A DNA stretch of 64,000 nt from Gnetum montanum (GCA_015680685.1 MNCI01036143.1:62001-126000); one strand, 5' to 3'. Shown: positions 24,200 through 38,596, numbered from the stretch's first letter. A program made the numbers and translations. The notes: generated from the sequence alone by a model not told the origin.

Positions 24200-27100
24200 T
24201 AGGGCTTAGTGCTTACACACTAGTAGCCTAGTTCTCACTGCAACCCTAATTTGTTACATAGGGCTCTAGTTTGGATCTAAGTTTTTGGATTTTCTTGGGA
24301 ACTATTCACTAGGGGATTGGGTTGTAGTTGTTAAGGGTTTGACATTCCCTCAAATGAAAAAGATCTTGGTAGCTACTAAGAATTCTCCTCGGGATTTTCT
24401 AGTTTCACCCTAACTTTGGGGGTCTCCAATTTTTTTGAAACCTAGGAGGGCTAGGAGACCTCTCACATTGGTGGCTCAGAATAAAAAGATACAAATAGAG
24501 GTAGACATAGGGTTACAACTCACCTTGAAAGAGGTCTATAAGAAAAAATCACTAGTAAGTCATGAATATTTTATCATGGAACTATAGAGGCCAAGGTACA
24601 CCCTATAAAAGAAATGCCCTATGAGATATTATAAGGAGAGAAGGCTATGATGTGGTATATTTATAAGAAACCAAGCTACTAGCTATGGAGTCACACTTTA
24701 TCAAGTGGGATGGGTGGCATGTGCAACTGGTGGCTAGTCAAGGTTAGGCTAGTGGTCTAGCTGTACTAGCATGGTTGCCCTATACCCTAGTAGATTCTTC
24801 TTCTTGGAGTATTATTATTTTTCTAATTGATGTAGGTATATGAATAATGAACTTCTATGGATCCTAAGCTTGGGAGGTATGACTGGAAAAGCTTAACAAA
24901 ATTATGCTATAAGTGTTAAATAAATAGTAATGGATTATGATGGGGGATTTCAACCAATTCCTACATGGTTCGGAGAAATTTGGCGATGATACCGTGGAGC
25001 CATCTAGTAGTCCACAGTTCTTGGCTTTCCTGTAGACTCATGACTTGGTGGATATGGACATCATTAGATGACATTTCACTTAGAGTAATAGATGCTAGGG
25101 AAAAGTCTAGGTTGTTTCCTAGATTGATAGAGTCTAGGTTAGCATCAACATCCTCATGAATACTAAGGTGTAGGTATATGGGAAAGAGAGGTAGGTGTTA
25201 AATCACCATTCTATCATTTGCTAAGTGGGATAGACACAATGGTAGATGCCTTCCACCTTTCATTTTGAACAATCATGGTTGTTGAAGCCATGGCTCAGGC
25301 CATTGTTGGCAGCTATTTGGGCTAATTATCATTTGCTGGTTGATCTATGTAACTTTCCTAATGAAGGCCTCAACTAGCTTAAGAAAATCATTCACTCTAT
25401 ATGAATGGAAGAGAAGTATTCTTTTAGAACCAAAAAAATGATGATACTCATGTCACTAGTAGAGCTCAAAGCTCTATAGGAAATGGGAGAGCTAGTAGAA
25501 GATGTTGAATAAGTAGTCCTAAAATAATTACGAGTCCTCTCTATAGAAGAGGAAATCTATTGGAAACAATAGGCATTGATTAATTGGCTAAAGGAAGGAG
25601 ATAGGAATACAAGGTTCTTTTTTGGTATTGTAAAGTCCAATGGTTAGACCAAAAGTATCAAGTTGATATAAGAAGGTGTTACTCTAAGCAACACCCAGAA
25701 GATTTCATAGGTGATGCATAAATATTGGGCCAATATTTGGAGCAGGAAAAGCACTCTCTTGCTATCTATGCCTCTACAGTCAGAGATTGGCAAGGGAAAG
25801 AATAGTTAACTTTTGGAACCTTTTACTTGGACAAAGGTATGAGAAGCATTGGCTTCTATGAAGTCAAACAAGGCAATTGGACCTGATGGGTAGCTGGTGG
25901 AATTTTTTTGGGCATTTTCTGATCTTCTAGAAAGGAATCTCTTAGATGCTTTCAACTTGATGCTCTTATGGTAACAAGTTCATCAAGAAATTAATTATTC
26001 CAAAATTGTTCTAATTTTCAAATTAGTTAACCCCTCTGATCCCTCTCAATTTCATTCAATTGGGGTCTACAACACCTTGATCTACCTATTTACTAAGATG
26101 CTTATGTGTCGGTAGCACTGCTAATGTCAAGCTTGATGGGAAGTAATCAAATGAATCTCATTAAGGATCATTTCATCCAAGATTAGATTACTTTGCTGTA
26201 GGAGATCATTAACTCTCTATAGACTGTTGGGTACCCAAGTATGTGTGTCAAACTTGATGTTACCAAGGTGTATGATACTCTTATTTGGGACACTTTGAAG
26301 GATATAATGTTATGTAAAGGATTTAATCACAGATTTGTCCGATTATGTATTTAAATATAAACTTATGGGTATTATTCTTTTTATATTGGTGGGAAGCTTT
26401 AGGGTTTTTCCTCCCTAAGTGGGGATTGTGTCAAGGGGACCCTCTTTCCCTCAAACTGTTTATTCTTGCTATGGACATCTTATAATCATATTGCAAGCTG
26501 GAAGGCATAGGAGGGCTAAAAATTGCATGGGTAGATTGCTTGGCTAAACATAATGCTAATAATACCATTATGTTTTCATGTGTGTCTATCCCTCAAGTTC
26601 ATGCAATTAATAGTACATTGGGAAAAATGGCTCAATAAATTGGGCTGGAAATTAACTGGGGAAGTCTACTCTACACCTGATTAACACTATGGGATGTCTC
26701 AAGGAAAAGATTTCTTAGCTATTGGGGATACTCTTAGGCACTAAATAGGACACTTAATTGGGTCTTCCCATTTATGCCTAGTAGAGAAAATGAACTTGTT
26801 CTTCTCTTCTACAAAAAATTCAATAATACATCAGGCATTGGACCACCAACTTCTTTACTAGGATGGGTAGAAGTGTATTAGCACCTCCTATTCTCTCTAT
26901 CCTTTCTAGGTTTATTGTGTTGGTGGAATATCCTCCCTTGGGCATTATACCTAAGGTAGATCAACTAGTTAGAAATTTTATCTAGTCACAGGGTAAAGGA
27001 GATGAGAGGATGCATATGGTGGGTTGAGATATAGTGGCCAAGCCTAGGGAGGTTAGAGAACTAGGGCTTTTCAAATTTCAATATGTAATTTCAATGGGCT

Positions 27101-28327
27101 ACCAATGTCTCACTAACCAACTTCTGTAATCTAGAGATACCTTAGTGTAGTGGGTGCATATCATGCAGAGTAAGTACCAACAATGGGAAATAGTGTGCCA
27201 TGATTCACATGTTTGGTGTTCTATATGCACTCATGCTAACAAGATGGATTGTGGAGGGTTTTCATAAGCATAACCTCAGGACATTATTAAGAACAAGTAT
27301 TCCCTAGTTGAAGGATGGAGAAATATTTGGAAAGATAAGCTTCTTAAGAAGACTAAGGTTTTTCTTTGATTAATAAATCATGAATCATTACCTATGCAAG
27401 CTATCCTATAGGTGAGGGGGCTAAACCTTAATGATGCTTGTCCATTATGCACAAGAGCCCTATAAAAAATTAATCATTTCACTTATCAATGCAATTATTC
27501 AGTGAACACTTGGTGGCCTGTGGCACGTTCAACTCCTATAAATTTGAATGGGTACTTGTTAGCAATGGTGGTGAGGTGGACTTTGTGCAAAGCATGTAAT
27601 GATTTAATTTATTGCTTGTGACTGTTGTCTCCACTAGCTCAATTTGTTGCACTTGGAGTTAGATTGTAGAAGGAGGAGTTTGTGACCATGGGAAGAATGT
27701 CGATGTGACCATGGGAAGAAGTGAAAATTTTAAAAATAATTTTTATTTTTAAAAGGAAGGAAAATTATATTTCAAAAAGGGAAAGGCAACTGTCCTTAGG
27801 TTGAGTTAGGAATTCACAAAAGGACTTCATGAAGCAAGCTTAAGGAGTTTTTCAAGCAGAAGGCCTTCACTCTACATCCAAACAAAGTCCACAATCTAAC
27901 ACCTCATCAAAGGGAAGACCATTAGAGGAAATTTTAAATATTTAAGAAAGCCTTTAATCTTATCAAATATGAGGAGAAATACTATATATAGGATCCACCC
28001 AAAGAAAAGACTAATTTTTGGCTACAAGCCCCTTTCCCTACTTAGATGATGAGGTGATTTTTTTTGTCTCTATGCCAATGGTATATGTTGTTGGAATTTG
28101 ACGTTTTATGAGCTACTTGATCATATTCTTATTTTTTATAATATGGGGATGGGGAATGATTCTCTAATGATGGTTCTTCTTTAATCCCACACTTTTCTGC
28201 TTCCATTTGTAAAAGGGAGTTCTTGTTACCTACCTTTGACCCCAAGGGAATTGCTTTGCTCACCCTCATTTTTTGTACCTCTTTTTTGTATATAATACAA
28301 CTTCCCCACCATTTCTGAAAAAAAAAG
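24200..28327 (+). pseudogene. LINE C: L1-type non-LTR retrotransposon with poly-A end
   Basis: Plus-strand L1. ORF2 begins at 24562 with MNILSWNYRGQGTPYKRN (endonuclease N-terminus); a GDFNQFLHGS motif follows near 24945-24975. The pre-RT linker at 25555-25630 reads WLKEGDRNTRFFFG. RT region: MKSNKAIGPDG (25858-25890), NLMLPRCMILLFGTL near 26240-26300 (equivalent to KLDVSKAYDxxxW after a frame change), GDPLSLKLFILAMDI near 26430-26480, and NNTIMFSC near 26550-26580 in place of the ADDT box. The C-terminal domain extends to about 27560. The 3' UTR ends with an A tract at 28318-28326. The stretch 24200-24560 may be the end of ORF1 or unrelated. LINEs B and C lie head to head, with their 5' ends facing around 24.2 kb. 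Dead by many stops. Confidence 0.75.
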
Positions 28328-30269
28328 AACTTTTAAAAAAGTATGAGAAAGGCAAAAATTTTTATCCTCCTCATTTCTGTAACTTCTTTTACAAGGCCCA
28401 TGTTGTTGAAACTAGCTGACACAAAAGATTGGTGTTGGTAAAATTGGTTGATGCAACCACTATTGTAAAAATTCAAGTTTATTGTTGTTTTTATCTCCCT
28501 TCATATTTTTGATGATATGGTGATGAGTATGAGCAATTTAAATTTTTGAAATTGCTTAAAAATAACTATGGTTAAAGTTTGATTTACTGGAAATCAACTA
28601 AAATTCCCAACATTTAGTAGAAAAGCAACAAAGACATTTTAGCTCTCAAACATTAAAAAATATAGGAAATGAACCAATTTACATGTTTAATATAAACAAT
28701 TTTGATGCTAAAAAATTATTTGACATCTCAAAGATTCATTTAAATGAACTAATATAAAAAAATGTAAACCATACAATGTCAAATGTTTTGATATTAGTAA
28801 TAACTTTGAAAATATGATAGAGATATCAATGATGCCTCTATAGTTATAAATTATCAAATCAAGCCAATGAGAAATAGGTCAGCTAATTATCTCATTGTCT
28901 ATCAAGTATCATGCAAGCAAAAATTCACAAGTTCAAGTCATGCTTCATGTTCTACCTAAGTTCTAATGGAGTGCAGTGTTGTTTATATATCTTAGGAATA
29001 CACATGGTCAAGTAGTTTTGGGATCCAACTATTAGAAGTATTGTGAAATTTAAAATCATGATCACATATTTAACATGATGCTATCATTTGTTATTCATCT
29101 AGAATAGGAACCAAAACCATGTAAACATTAATAATTCCAATTATTATAGGGCATGATTATAAAATCAATTTTTCTTTATTATTTTAGCAAATATGTTTGA
29201 TGAATGGATGTAAATATATTTTTTCTCTAAAAACATTAGAGTTACTTTATAATTACTTTAGAATTAAGTTTAAACAATGGGAATAGAAACTAGGCCAATT
29301 CTATACATACTAAGGCTTTGCCCTTTCTATCACAATGTTTTAGATTTTCAATAAGGCAATTAGCAATTCTCACTTCATTATTAGCCTATTCACATTCTTT
29401 ACCACTTATTTTTAAATTATTTTCAAGAAATTCTTTGATTCTTTGTCATATTCTTTACCACTTCAGTAAAGTGCTATTTTTAGAAAAACAAAGTGATTTT
29501 TGTGCTTAGCCAACTTGAAGAATTTGTGTAAAACTGGGTTTATGTAAAGAATGTTCATCTTCTATTGACTTTAAAAAGTTCAAGTAAAATTGGATTTAAG
29601 CAAAGAACTTTTATCTTCAATTGAGCTAGCATACAAATGAAAGATTTTGGAACCAAACAATTCCTATCTTACTATTCCTAATGCAAGTTTTTATTATCAT
29701 AAGTCATCCCACAATATTTTTACCTTTTCCAAACCCATCACCAAAAATTCTATTGAAGTTAAATTAGGATAAGAAATTAAGAAAACATAAGGGACTTGAA
29801 AAATTCTGGAAAAGGGATTGCAAATACTTTGGATTAACTCTTAGAAAAGCAAGTGAACCCTCAAGAGGATGGATGGAAAAAAGGCTATGTAAAAAAAACA
29901 AAGAAGGTGCCACCTTCAAATTCTATTTTCCAAGAAGTATCTAAAGTTCCAAACAATGATATAATGATTTTAGGAGGTTCTTATACTTAGAGGGAAAGAA
30001 GTAACACATCAAATGCAACAGTCCTAAAGTGTAAAAACTCAATAAATCTAGAGAATATTACTCATTGAAACTGTAAGCCTATTATTTTTAATTTTGAGCA
30101 AGTTAATCCCTTTTATTCTATCATGGATATTGAAGAAAGAACCAAGTTAAGAATTATGCCCTCATGAAGTTCATCTCCTAGAATGTTCAAGAATTGTTAA
30201 GCTCCAACAATAAGCAGTTGTCCAATATCATTATCAGAGATTAAAATAGGTAGTTTTAATTTGACTTTA
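28328..30269. other. AT-rich degenerate sequence, no domain recognised
   Basis: No convincing ORF. It lies downstream, on the minus strand, of the chromovirus-like integrase remnant, so it could contain that element's 3' region and LTR, but I could not find a second copy of any part to define an LTR. Confidence 0.35.
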
Positions 30270-31690
30270 GCAACTAATTTTTTAATGCCTAGATGAAGGT
30301 ACCTTTTTGCAAATCATGAAGATGGAAAAGGTTATGTTCTTTAGATTTTCTTTTTACTTAAGCATGAAGATCCATCCTCTCCTTCACAAAGTCTACACTC
30401 AATTGAGCTTCTCTACCAAAGATCCTTGATTTATCCACATGCTTTTGACCAAAATCATAATTACATTCAAATGGAATTTTCCCAATAGTAACATGAGAAG
30501 AATTATTATAGGAAAACACATTATGATACAATAATTTCTTCTACTTGTTAGGTTTTCCTACACACAAATACCTTAATATATTAAGTAAAGTTTTGTTGAT
30601 CACTTCAATTTAATCATTGGACTATGGATGGTATGCACTAGAAGAATTCAATTTTATCCCTAAAATCTTGCAAAGGAACATATAAAAATGTTTGGTAAAC
30701 ATGAAGTATCTATTACTAATAATTTTCAAAGGAATTCCATGAAACCTCATAACATGCTAGAAAAAAAAAACTTTGCAATATGAGATGAATCACTCACCTT
30801 CTTGACTAGAATGAAATGTGCCATCTTAAAGAATTTATCCACCACCATAAAGATAGCATAATTTTCATTTTTTGAAATCCTAATCACAAACTGCATTGAC
30901 ACACTTTTTGAAGATCCTTCTGAAATTATAAAAGATATATAATGTCCATCAACTACTTTATCTCCCTTGAATTTCTAATATGTCAAATATTCCTTCATAA
31001 ATTTGGAGCCTTTAGAGGCCATTCTAGGATAAAAATAGTACCTACCCACATCCTCCAATTTCTTATCTCTACCCATGTAACCTATCATGCCACTACTATG
31101 TTTTTTAGCAAAAATCTTTCCTTTCAAATCATAATTGGGAACAAAAATCTTTCCATTCTTGAGTAACAATTTACCTTGGATGTGATAGTTCTTTAATTGA
31201 TCTACTCTACCTAGGAATGGTTCTTTGAGGCTTCTCCAAACCTATCCAAAATATAAACTATGTTCATACAAATCATTAAAATCATTCATACCTTGCACAT
31301 GAGGAACATTGAAATGCATGACATGCACCCTAGATAATGCATATAGTACTACATTGAATTTTCCTCTTGTATGCTTAAGAAAAAAATTGAACTCCTATAA
31401 TTATGTCATTGAATTCATGTATTTGACATTCAACTCTTTTTGGAAATTGAGAAATTGAAGTTTTTTGTGGTCAATCATCAAAGTAAACTTCTTTGGTAAC
31501 AAATAATACCTCCAATGGTTTATTTCTTAAAGATTAACATACAATTCCTAATCATACATGATGCATCTCTATCTTTACTCATTTAGTTTTTTAAAAAGAA
31601 AAGTAATAGGTCTTCCTTCTTGTGAAAGTACCCCTTCAATGGAGATTCCACTTGCATCCACCACCACCTGAAAAAGATTCTAGAAATTTG
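30270..31690 (-). pseudogene. Chromovirus-like Ty3/gypsy pol remnant: RNase H to integrase
   Basis: Minus-strand frames, in order from 31690 leftward: RNase H start VVVDASGISIEGVLSQEGRPITF (about 31600-31690); its end HTRGKFNVVLYALSRV (near 31320-31370, the HxPGKxNVVADALSR motif); the integrase zinc-finger region DVGRYYFYPRM (about 31030-31060); and the core, with RFHGIPLKIISNR followed by LGIKLNSSSAYHP, IEVINKTLLNILRYL and YNNSSHVTIGKIPFE (about 30450-30770). These are signature stretches of plant chromovirus pol. The integrase SDRD box reads SNRY here, so a catalytic Asp is lost. Stops are frequent. RT, protease and gag are missing: recognisable sequence ends abruptly near 31690. No chromodomain was recognised. 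Confidence 0.75.
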
Positions 31691-34600
31691 GTATTGTGTA
31701 TCCCTGCATGCCAACAAACTAATATAAATTGGGTTCAGGAGGAGAGGGGGAGGTTGGAGGGGGAAGGATCCTATCAAGCCCATTTCACACTTTACCTTCT
31801 TGCAATTTTATTTTTTCTTACTTTCTTAAGCCACAAACAAGAAAAACTCTATTGGATTTTATCATGAGGTTACATTAGTGATATTTTTAGATGCATTCTT
31901 CTTGGTCTTTCTTATTCTTGGTATTCTTAACATGGTTCAAGCATAATGTCTTATAACTCAGTTGTGGGGAAGAGTCATCAATCTAGATATGTATTTGATG
32001 CATTTGATAGTTATATAAGCATTTCTATTCTATTTTTTCTTAGTTATCCATGCATGCCATGATTTCATAGTTATGATAATGTTTTTCAAGTGTTTTGAAG
32101 GGTTATGCTTATCATTTTCATTCACATGCAATTTTTGCAATGGTAGTATAATGTATAAGGGACTCATTTTTTAGTAGTCTTTATAGCTTTACATGTTAGG
32201 TAAATTATGATCAAAGCTATATAGACCAAGGAAGGTAGAGGTTGAATAATTTCAAGCCTTTATTTCAAGGCCCATGCATGAACCATTGGTTTCTAGGAAG
32301 GAGGAAGGAGAACAGCTTATATCTTTTGATCTAGAACATTTCTAGAAAGACCTCCACTTAGAAGTAAATTAGGAGGCAAGTAGTTGCTTCTTGGTATTCA
32401 AGTCAACCATATGCATAATTGTAGGTAGCTAAACAAGTGTCAAAATTGCTAGCGAATGATGATGAATCAAGTGGCATCAAAGGTTGTGTGGGTGCACACA
32501 ACATCTAGTTGTAATGAAGAAAACAAAGTTATCCTCAATTTCTTAAGCTCATTTCTTCTGAGCTTACAAAGTCACTACAGTGGATGTGCTTTTATAAGTA
32601 TGTCATCTAATCATTTATTTGGTATTGACATGAGGTAGAATAATTTTACTAAAACCTTATAGTAGATGGTATCATGACCATTGTTAGTGGGAATCTTATG
32701 CCTCTTTTGACATGGGCAATCTCTAGGGTCACATGATCTCTAAATGAGCTAGTTAATAATTAGTGGTTATGGATCCAAAATATTGAGCCCACACTCAATT
32801 CAAAAGTTTTATTTCAAGAGTTTAACATATATAAAACAAATGTGAAGATGTCTAAGCTTTCCTTGATTCACAATGCTATGTACAAAATTGCCACATATAA
32901 CTTTATATCCACCAAATGACTATTGGATATCTCCATCAATAGGATCAAGATTGTGGCAATGATCAAAGAAACGTGCATCATAAGCATCCATTACTTCATC
33001 TACAAGGCCTTGATCTAGAATTTCAAAGAGGTGGCCCAAGATAAGAGGGAGGTTTATGCCTTTTTAGGATTAATCGAAAAACTCTATGAATTAGCAAGCA
33101 TAACCAATCATATGGGAAGGAATCTCACAATCATGGAAATGTCAAAGTAGGTGAACATAATGGTTGTAATCCCAAGGAAATGTCTATAGGTCATTAGGAT
33201 AATACCTAATTTAGAGGATGAGATGCCTTCTATTGAGTTATCTCACATCCATCCTTTAGATCATCTCCACATGCATTGAATGAAGGCATCATCTATGCCT
33301 CAAGCTTCATAACTTAGACACATGTGATGGCCTAGTGGATCTATCTCTTGGCCTCCTAGTTTTGTCATCAACAAAAGCCAAAAACATCTTCCTAGCAAAG
33401 GGTTTTGATCCATTTTGCATGTTGAAGATTAGGGGTAGGTTGCCATAATTCATATCAAGGGTTTGCTAGATCTTAGGAGTAACTTTTTAGACATGATGAA
33501 AGCCATCATGAATGATGAGCCTATTAGAGAAGATCTATTTCAGTTTTCTTCTTCATTGCTAGATGATTCACCCATGGTCTATCATGATGTCCATGTTTAC
33601 TCTTAGGTCCATGTTCCTCCATGGAGTGTCTCGTCTTCATAGTAATGGAGGCACAACATGAATAATGTCCATTATGCAATAGACGTCTTTCAAGTAATCA
33701 CTGATCAACCTACAACTAGCCACTAGGTAGAAGATAAGCAAAGAGTCAATTCAAGTACCAAGCTACTAATGAGGAACATTAATAGTATAGTGGAGACTAT
33801 ATTGATCAAGATACATGCTAAGTTAGAAACTTTATATGCTAATAGAACTTTCTATCTAAGGGAGTTATAGAGAAGTTAGGCAAAGGTATGATAGTTCTAG
33901 GAATAGCTAGGATACATTACACCATTGGTATTATCACCTTCCATAATCACTCTAAACATGTAGATCGAACACCTACAAGTTCAGTTATTTTAGGCATAGT
34001 AGGTTGGTGAAAAGACCTTGTTTATAAAAGATGGATTAGAGTGGTAAATCAAAATGTTGAAGGACCAATCCCAAGAATGGAAGAGGATGAGCCAAGAGAA
34101 AGAGAAGTAAGTACTTTCCCTTTCTTAGAATGTACAAAGGTTGAAAGATGAAAGTAAAATTATGACCCAATTTTAAGACAAATATCCTTATACAAAGAAG
34201 AAGCACTAGAACTTGTGATAGATTTTGACAAAAAAAGACTACTAGGGAAACTAATGAGCTTAGAAATATTCATCTAATTGACTAGGTAACTTCGGATGTT
34301 AAGGTATGTAGACTACACAAAACTTATAGCTCTACTCAGAGAAAGTAATAGGAGAGAGGCATAAGATGAAGGAGAAACTTAACATCTTGCATACCAAACT
34401 CTGATAAATAACCACAAGTAATTCAACACTATAAAAGAAGATGTACTTCTTGGAGAACATGTACATCCTTTTTCACAATGTAGCTATCACAATCCTTTTG
34501 AGGAGACTCAAGGAAGTAGAAGAGGACACAATTGGAAAATGGAAGACGTATCTTTTTGTGGTTCTAAATTCTACAAGTTAACTACATATAGAGCTAGAAG

Positions 34601-36316
34601 AGAAACTTCATCAAATGGTGGTCAAGTTAGATGTAGTCTAGTGTGAGCTTTTGTAGGTGAGGAGAAACCTTGAGTAATTCTAGGCTAATGCTAAGGAATG
34701 ATGATAGGCACTTCTATGAGAGTAAGGACTATTGCATGAATAAAATCAATAGCTTCAAGTAAGAGTAATGGACCTTCATACCCAGCTTTAGAGATTTTAC
34801 ATGTTCATAGCTAGCTCTTTAGGCTTCTTCTTATATCAAGTAGACATGTTAGGAAGCTTCTTCACTTAGCCATCACTCCTTAGTACCTCTTAGTAAGATG
34901 TCTTATATTGTATTATTGTAATGGTCTATATATTTTTACAACTGTATTTCTTTGCATTGATCATGTTATACATCAAGTCCTAGTTTTATGTTTGGGTATT
35001 AAAATTATGAAACTAGCTTTACTCAATCATGGGGAAATGATGAGTTGTCTAGTGCAATTTTCTAAGTTGATGGAAAGCGCTAGAATTGAGAAGTATTTCA
35101 CATCCTTTCATTATGATTTTCATGCACGTGGTTAAGATTTCCATCCTTCAAGTTTGTATTGTAGCCTTTATTATCACACTGCTAGGCTTTATACATGCTT
35201 TAGGCCTCTTATAATGTTTCTAGATTTTTTCAAAAATCCTAGGAGCCTTTTGACATGTTCCCTGATGTTTTGGCTCTCATTTGAACTTGGCAAGCAAAGT
35301 GTGCTAGAAGGGGGTGTGCTACGTAGTGTGTATCAATGCACTTCTTGCATTAGCATAGGGGCACTAAAACACCCTTTGGTAACCCTACTTTAGCTCCTTT
35401 GCTCCCAATGTGCTTCTGGGTTACTTAGGCTACGTTGATGAATCTTGTTGATGATTGGACCCTGGTAAACCTTTGTCATTATGTTATGGAAACTATATAT
35501 ACCTGGGATAATATTTTGTACATAACTATTCATAACTCATATTTTCATTTAGTTTTGTATGAATAGCTCTTCATCCCTTTGGTAAGTTGATCTCCTTTCT
35601 CATCTTGTGTGTTTTTTTGAGTCATAACTTTCACAAGTACTAGTAGACTTTGTTAGGGTGCTACCTTACTTATGTAGCCTAGAAATATTTGGTTGATGTG
35701 GATTCTAGTGTTTTTATACTAAATAAAGTTTATCATTTTTCTCTATCTCACTATTAATGCCATAAACATTAGAACACTAAAAATATTTATTTCTTTTGCA
35801 TTCTATTAAGTCGCAATGATTCATTCCTTATCCAAGAAGGTCATGATTATATGGCATGATGTTAGACTTTCAAGGTTATGACTAAGAGCCATTTTATTAC
35901 ATTCCATATGTGGTGTTACACTCATCCCTAAGAGTGATTTCAACACAAGCATCACACCTATCCATAAGAGGGATTATGATGCATATGCATTCATTATTAT
36001 TTTTATTTATAATTATAAAATTCTTAAAAATTATAAAACATAAAATTACAAATATTTTCTCTATCTTTCATTGTGGAAACATGGGTTTCATTTCCATTAT
36101 AATCTCTTTTTATATTTATTGAACATAATGATATACATAAGTATTCTTGACAATCTAGTCAACATCATCTTTGAAGCTTACAACTAGATCACACTACATT
36201 TTGGATGATATATAGCATTGGTTTAACATTAGTGGGACTACTACATAAAGTTCATGATCAATTTTAGGTATCTCAAGATATGCTTTAAAGAATTTGTTTG
36301 GCTTACTCTAGGTTCT
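31691..36316 (+). other. Degenerate, probably retroelement-derived region
   Basis: No intact gene. Between about 33990 and 34690 one plus-strand frame, with stops, gives Lys/Glu/Gln-rich text such as SQEWKRMSQEKEK, NVQRLKDESKIMTQF and VRRNLEQF-like ends (with Q codons turned to stops). This resembles the coiled-coil ORF found before the 3' LTR in other elements here. The following 34.9-35.8 kb has a TATA-like CTATATATAC near 35487 and could be LTR-like, but no partner copy was found. The rest (31.7-33.9 kb and 35.8-36.3 kb) shows nothing I can name. Confidence 0.35.
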
Positions 36317-37235
36317 TAATGAGGAGCGAGGAGACCCTACACCCAACCATACAAATCACCAAGCATTCAAGCATGATCCAATTGAATTCTATGGACTTAT
36401 AGCCTTCTAAGAACACTAGTCTCTAGGAAGTGAAACTAACCATTGCAATCGTTGTCTTCCCAATTACACTTGTGAAATGCAAAGGTATGGTTAAGTGCAA
36501 CTGAGGCATACGATTTTCATCATTTTTATGTTTTATGTTTTAAGTCACCTAAGGGTAAAGACTAATGAACAAAAATAAAATAATTCAATTGCTAATTAAA
36601 TTTAACTAGCTACACCTAACTAATCCTAACATAAGCATCCATTCTCACTTGCCATACACAACCCAAACACATTTAATGCTACTAGGTTACCAAACATTCA
36701 ACATTACTTGGGATTACCAAGTGTCAAGCGTATGCTCAAAGTAGTCATACTTATGTGCTTAATTAATCACTATTTAATCTAGCTTAATTTAGCTTAATTA
36801 CTTAAAACATTAAATGAATTTTCATAGAACATTATATGCATAAATAAATAATTAATCTATTTCAAAGTGCTACAAGGTTTATTAGAAAGACCATCTTTAT
36901 TGCAACACACACTGCCATGCCTAGGTACAACAGTTCTCAAATAAAGATTTGTACACTCTTTGACTATTACTATAGGCAATTAGAAAAATATTCCAACTTT
37001 CAAATGATAAAACTATAAGAGATCTACTAAAACTATGACTATCTCCCCATAAACACAGTGGGTGAGCATGTATTTATAGGTGAAAATAGACATTGTGTTG
37101 ATGAGGCCATGTCAACCCATCAAATCCCATGTTAACAAGGTTGTGTTGATGAGGCCTCATCAATAGGGCCATGTCAACGAGGCCTTGTCAACAAGGCTAC
37201 ATCAATGAGGGGATCCTAGAAAACATGACTCATCA
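36317..37235 (-). repeat. 3' LTR of element E5
   Basis: 919 bp, minus strand, from TGATGAGTCATG (ending at 37235) to CTCATTA at 36317. The terminal segment (minus strand TTTGTATGGTTGGGTGTAGGG) matches the E1, E2 and E3 LTRs. A CTATAAATAC TATA box (minus strand) is near 37074-37083. The adjoining 37236-37265 matches the conserved pre-LTR tract in reverse complement. Confidence 0.85.
37096..37210. repeat. Palindrome-rich U3 array in the E5 LTR
   Basis: Repeated units built on TTGATGAGGCC and its complement, plus (C/A)ATGTCAAC variants. A perfect 18-bp palindrome TTGATGAGGCCTCATCAA is at 37146-37163. The array sits between the LTR start and the TATA box, where E1 and E3 carry GATATC-type palindromes. 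Confidence 0.75.
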
Positions 37236-38596
37236 TACCCCTATGATTGAATGAAAACTCATCCTAAAGTAAACAAGAGGAGAAACAGTAACAAGTTTCT
37301 TACAAAATTTTGGTGTTTAGGATAAAAAACTTAAACACTAAGATAAAAATGACAAACAAAATTCTTCTAATGACATGAAGATAAGTAAAATGTTCAAATG
37401 ATCCTAGGCAATGGAGGTTCCTAAGGTTTCAAAGGACCTGCTTCTGCTTTAGGCACACAAGATGGTTGGGGAAGTTGTGATTGTCTTGTAGTAGTTGCAA
37501 TATTTGGCAGAAAATTGAAGGCATCCAATAGTGCCTTCATATTTTTCTCCTTATTCCTAGATTCATTCATGATCCATGTTGCATTGAAAATATGGATCAG
37601 TGTGGAAACATCCCAAGGATAGGGAATTATTGGAAACATCTCTTTCACATTGATGAACTAGGCAGTGAAAAGTTTATGTTCAACATGGAACTCCTTTATT
37701 GCATTCTATAACTCCTGGTAGCCACTTAGTCTTCTAGTTAGATTCTTAGCTATAAACCATTGATTAATGAAGCACTTTCTAAGAACATCTAGTTCTGCAT
37801 TTGTCACCTCAAGCTTTTCCTTGGTATCTTTGTCATGTTTGAACTTGGCTTTGTACAACAAGTATGAGCTAGCCACCTATTTCTCTAATTTGGACCACAT
37901 TTGTTTGATACTTAGCATTGTCAAATTTACATAATGGAAATTGGAAAGCTCTATGTACTCCATCATCTCCTCAATCTATAGCTCCTTCATGCATATCTCT
38001 ACCTTATTGTAGTCATTAAGGCCATCAAAGATAGGTTACTAGACATCTCCTTCTTCCTTGAGCTATTGGAGGGCCTCGTTAACTTTCACCTTCACCATCT
38101 AAATATGTTTTTCATTGATTTCTTTCTATATACCAACCTATTCTCTATAGTGATTTTTGACTCTCTCAAATTTGAAAGCCTCATTTTTCCAAGCTGCTAC
38201 CTCTATTGCATATTTCTAGCAAAGGGCTTGAACTTTCTCCATGGAGAGATTTCTATTTTCTACTACTAATCTCCTCAATGCTATTTTTACTTTGGCTAGC
38301 TGCTCCTATTGTTGATGGATGAAATCATGCATTTGTTGCTTTTGCACATCAACATTCTGTAGGTAGTGATTTTCTATGATTGGGATGACATTCTCCTAGC
38401 AAGTCTAATACAAGGCCTTTTGGACATTGTGCATGATGACATCAGCCAAGGATTAATCAAAAATCATGATCTCATTTGCATCCTTAGCCTTCTTGAGCTT
38501 TTCTTAAAGCTATTAAAAAGCTTTATCATGGGTCAATGTAGGGTTGAGAAGCACAGGATCAGCAAGGCAAGCTCTTAATTTAGCAACCTTTGTGAC
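37236..38596 (-). pseudogene. Coiled-coil ORF and 3' internal region of E5
   Basis: Minus-strand sequence upstream of the E5 3' LTR. The open stretch 37421-37648 contains IPYPWDVSTLIHIFNATWIMN, related to the E1 patch near 1190-1240. Further upstream (38280-38560) the frame is Gln/Lys/Glu-rich and coiled-coil-like (for example FIHQQQEQLAKVK). The reading is interrupted at 38597 by insertion of E4 and resumes at 51202. The GTGAC at 38592-38596 is the E4 target duplication. Confidence 0.6.
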
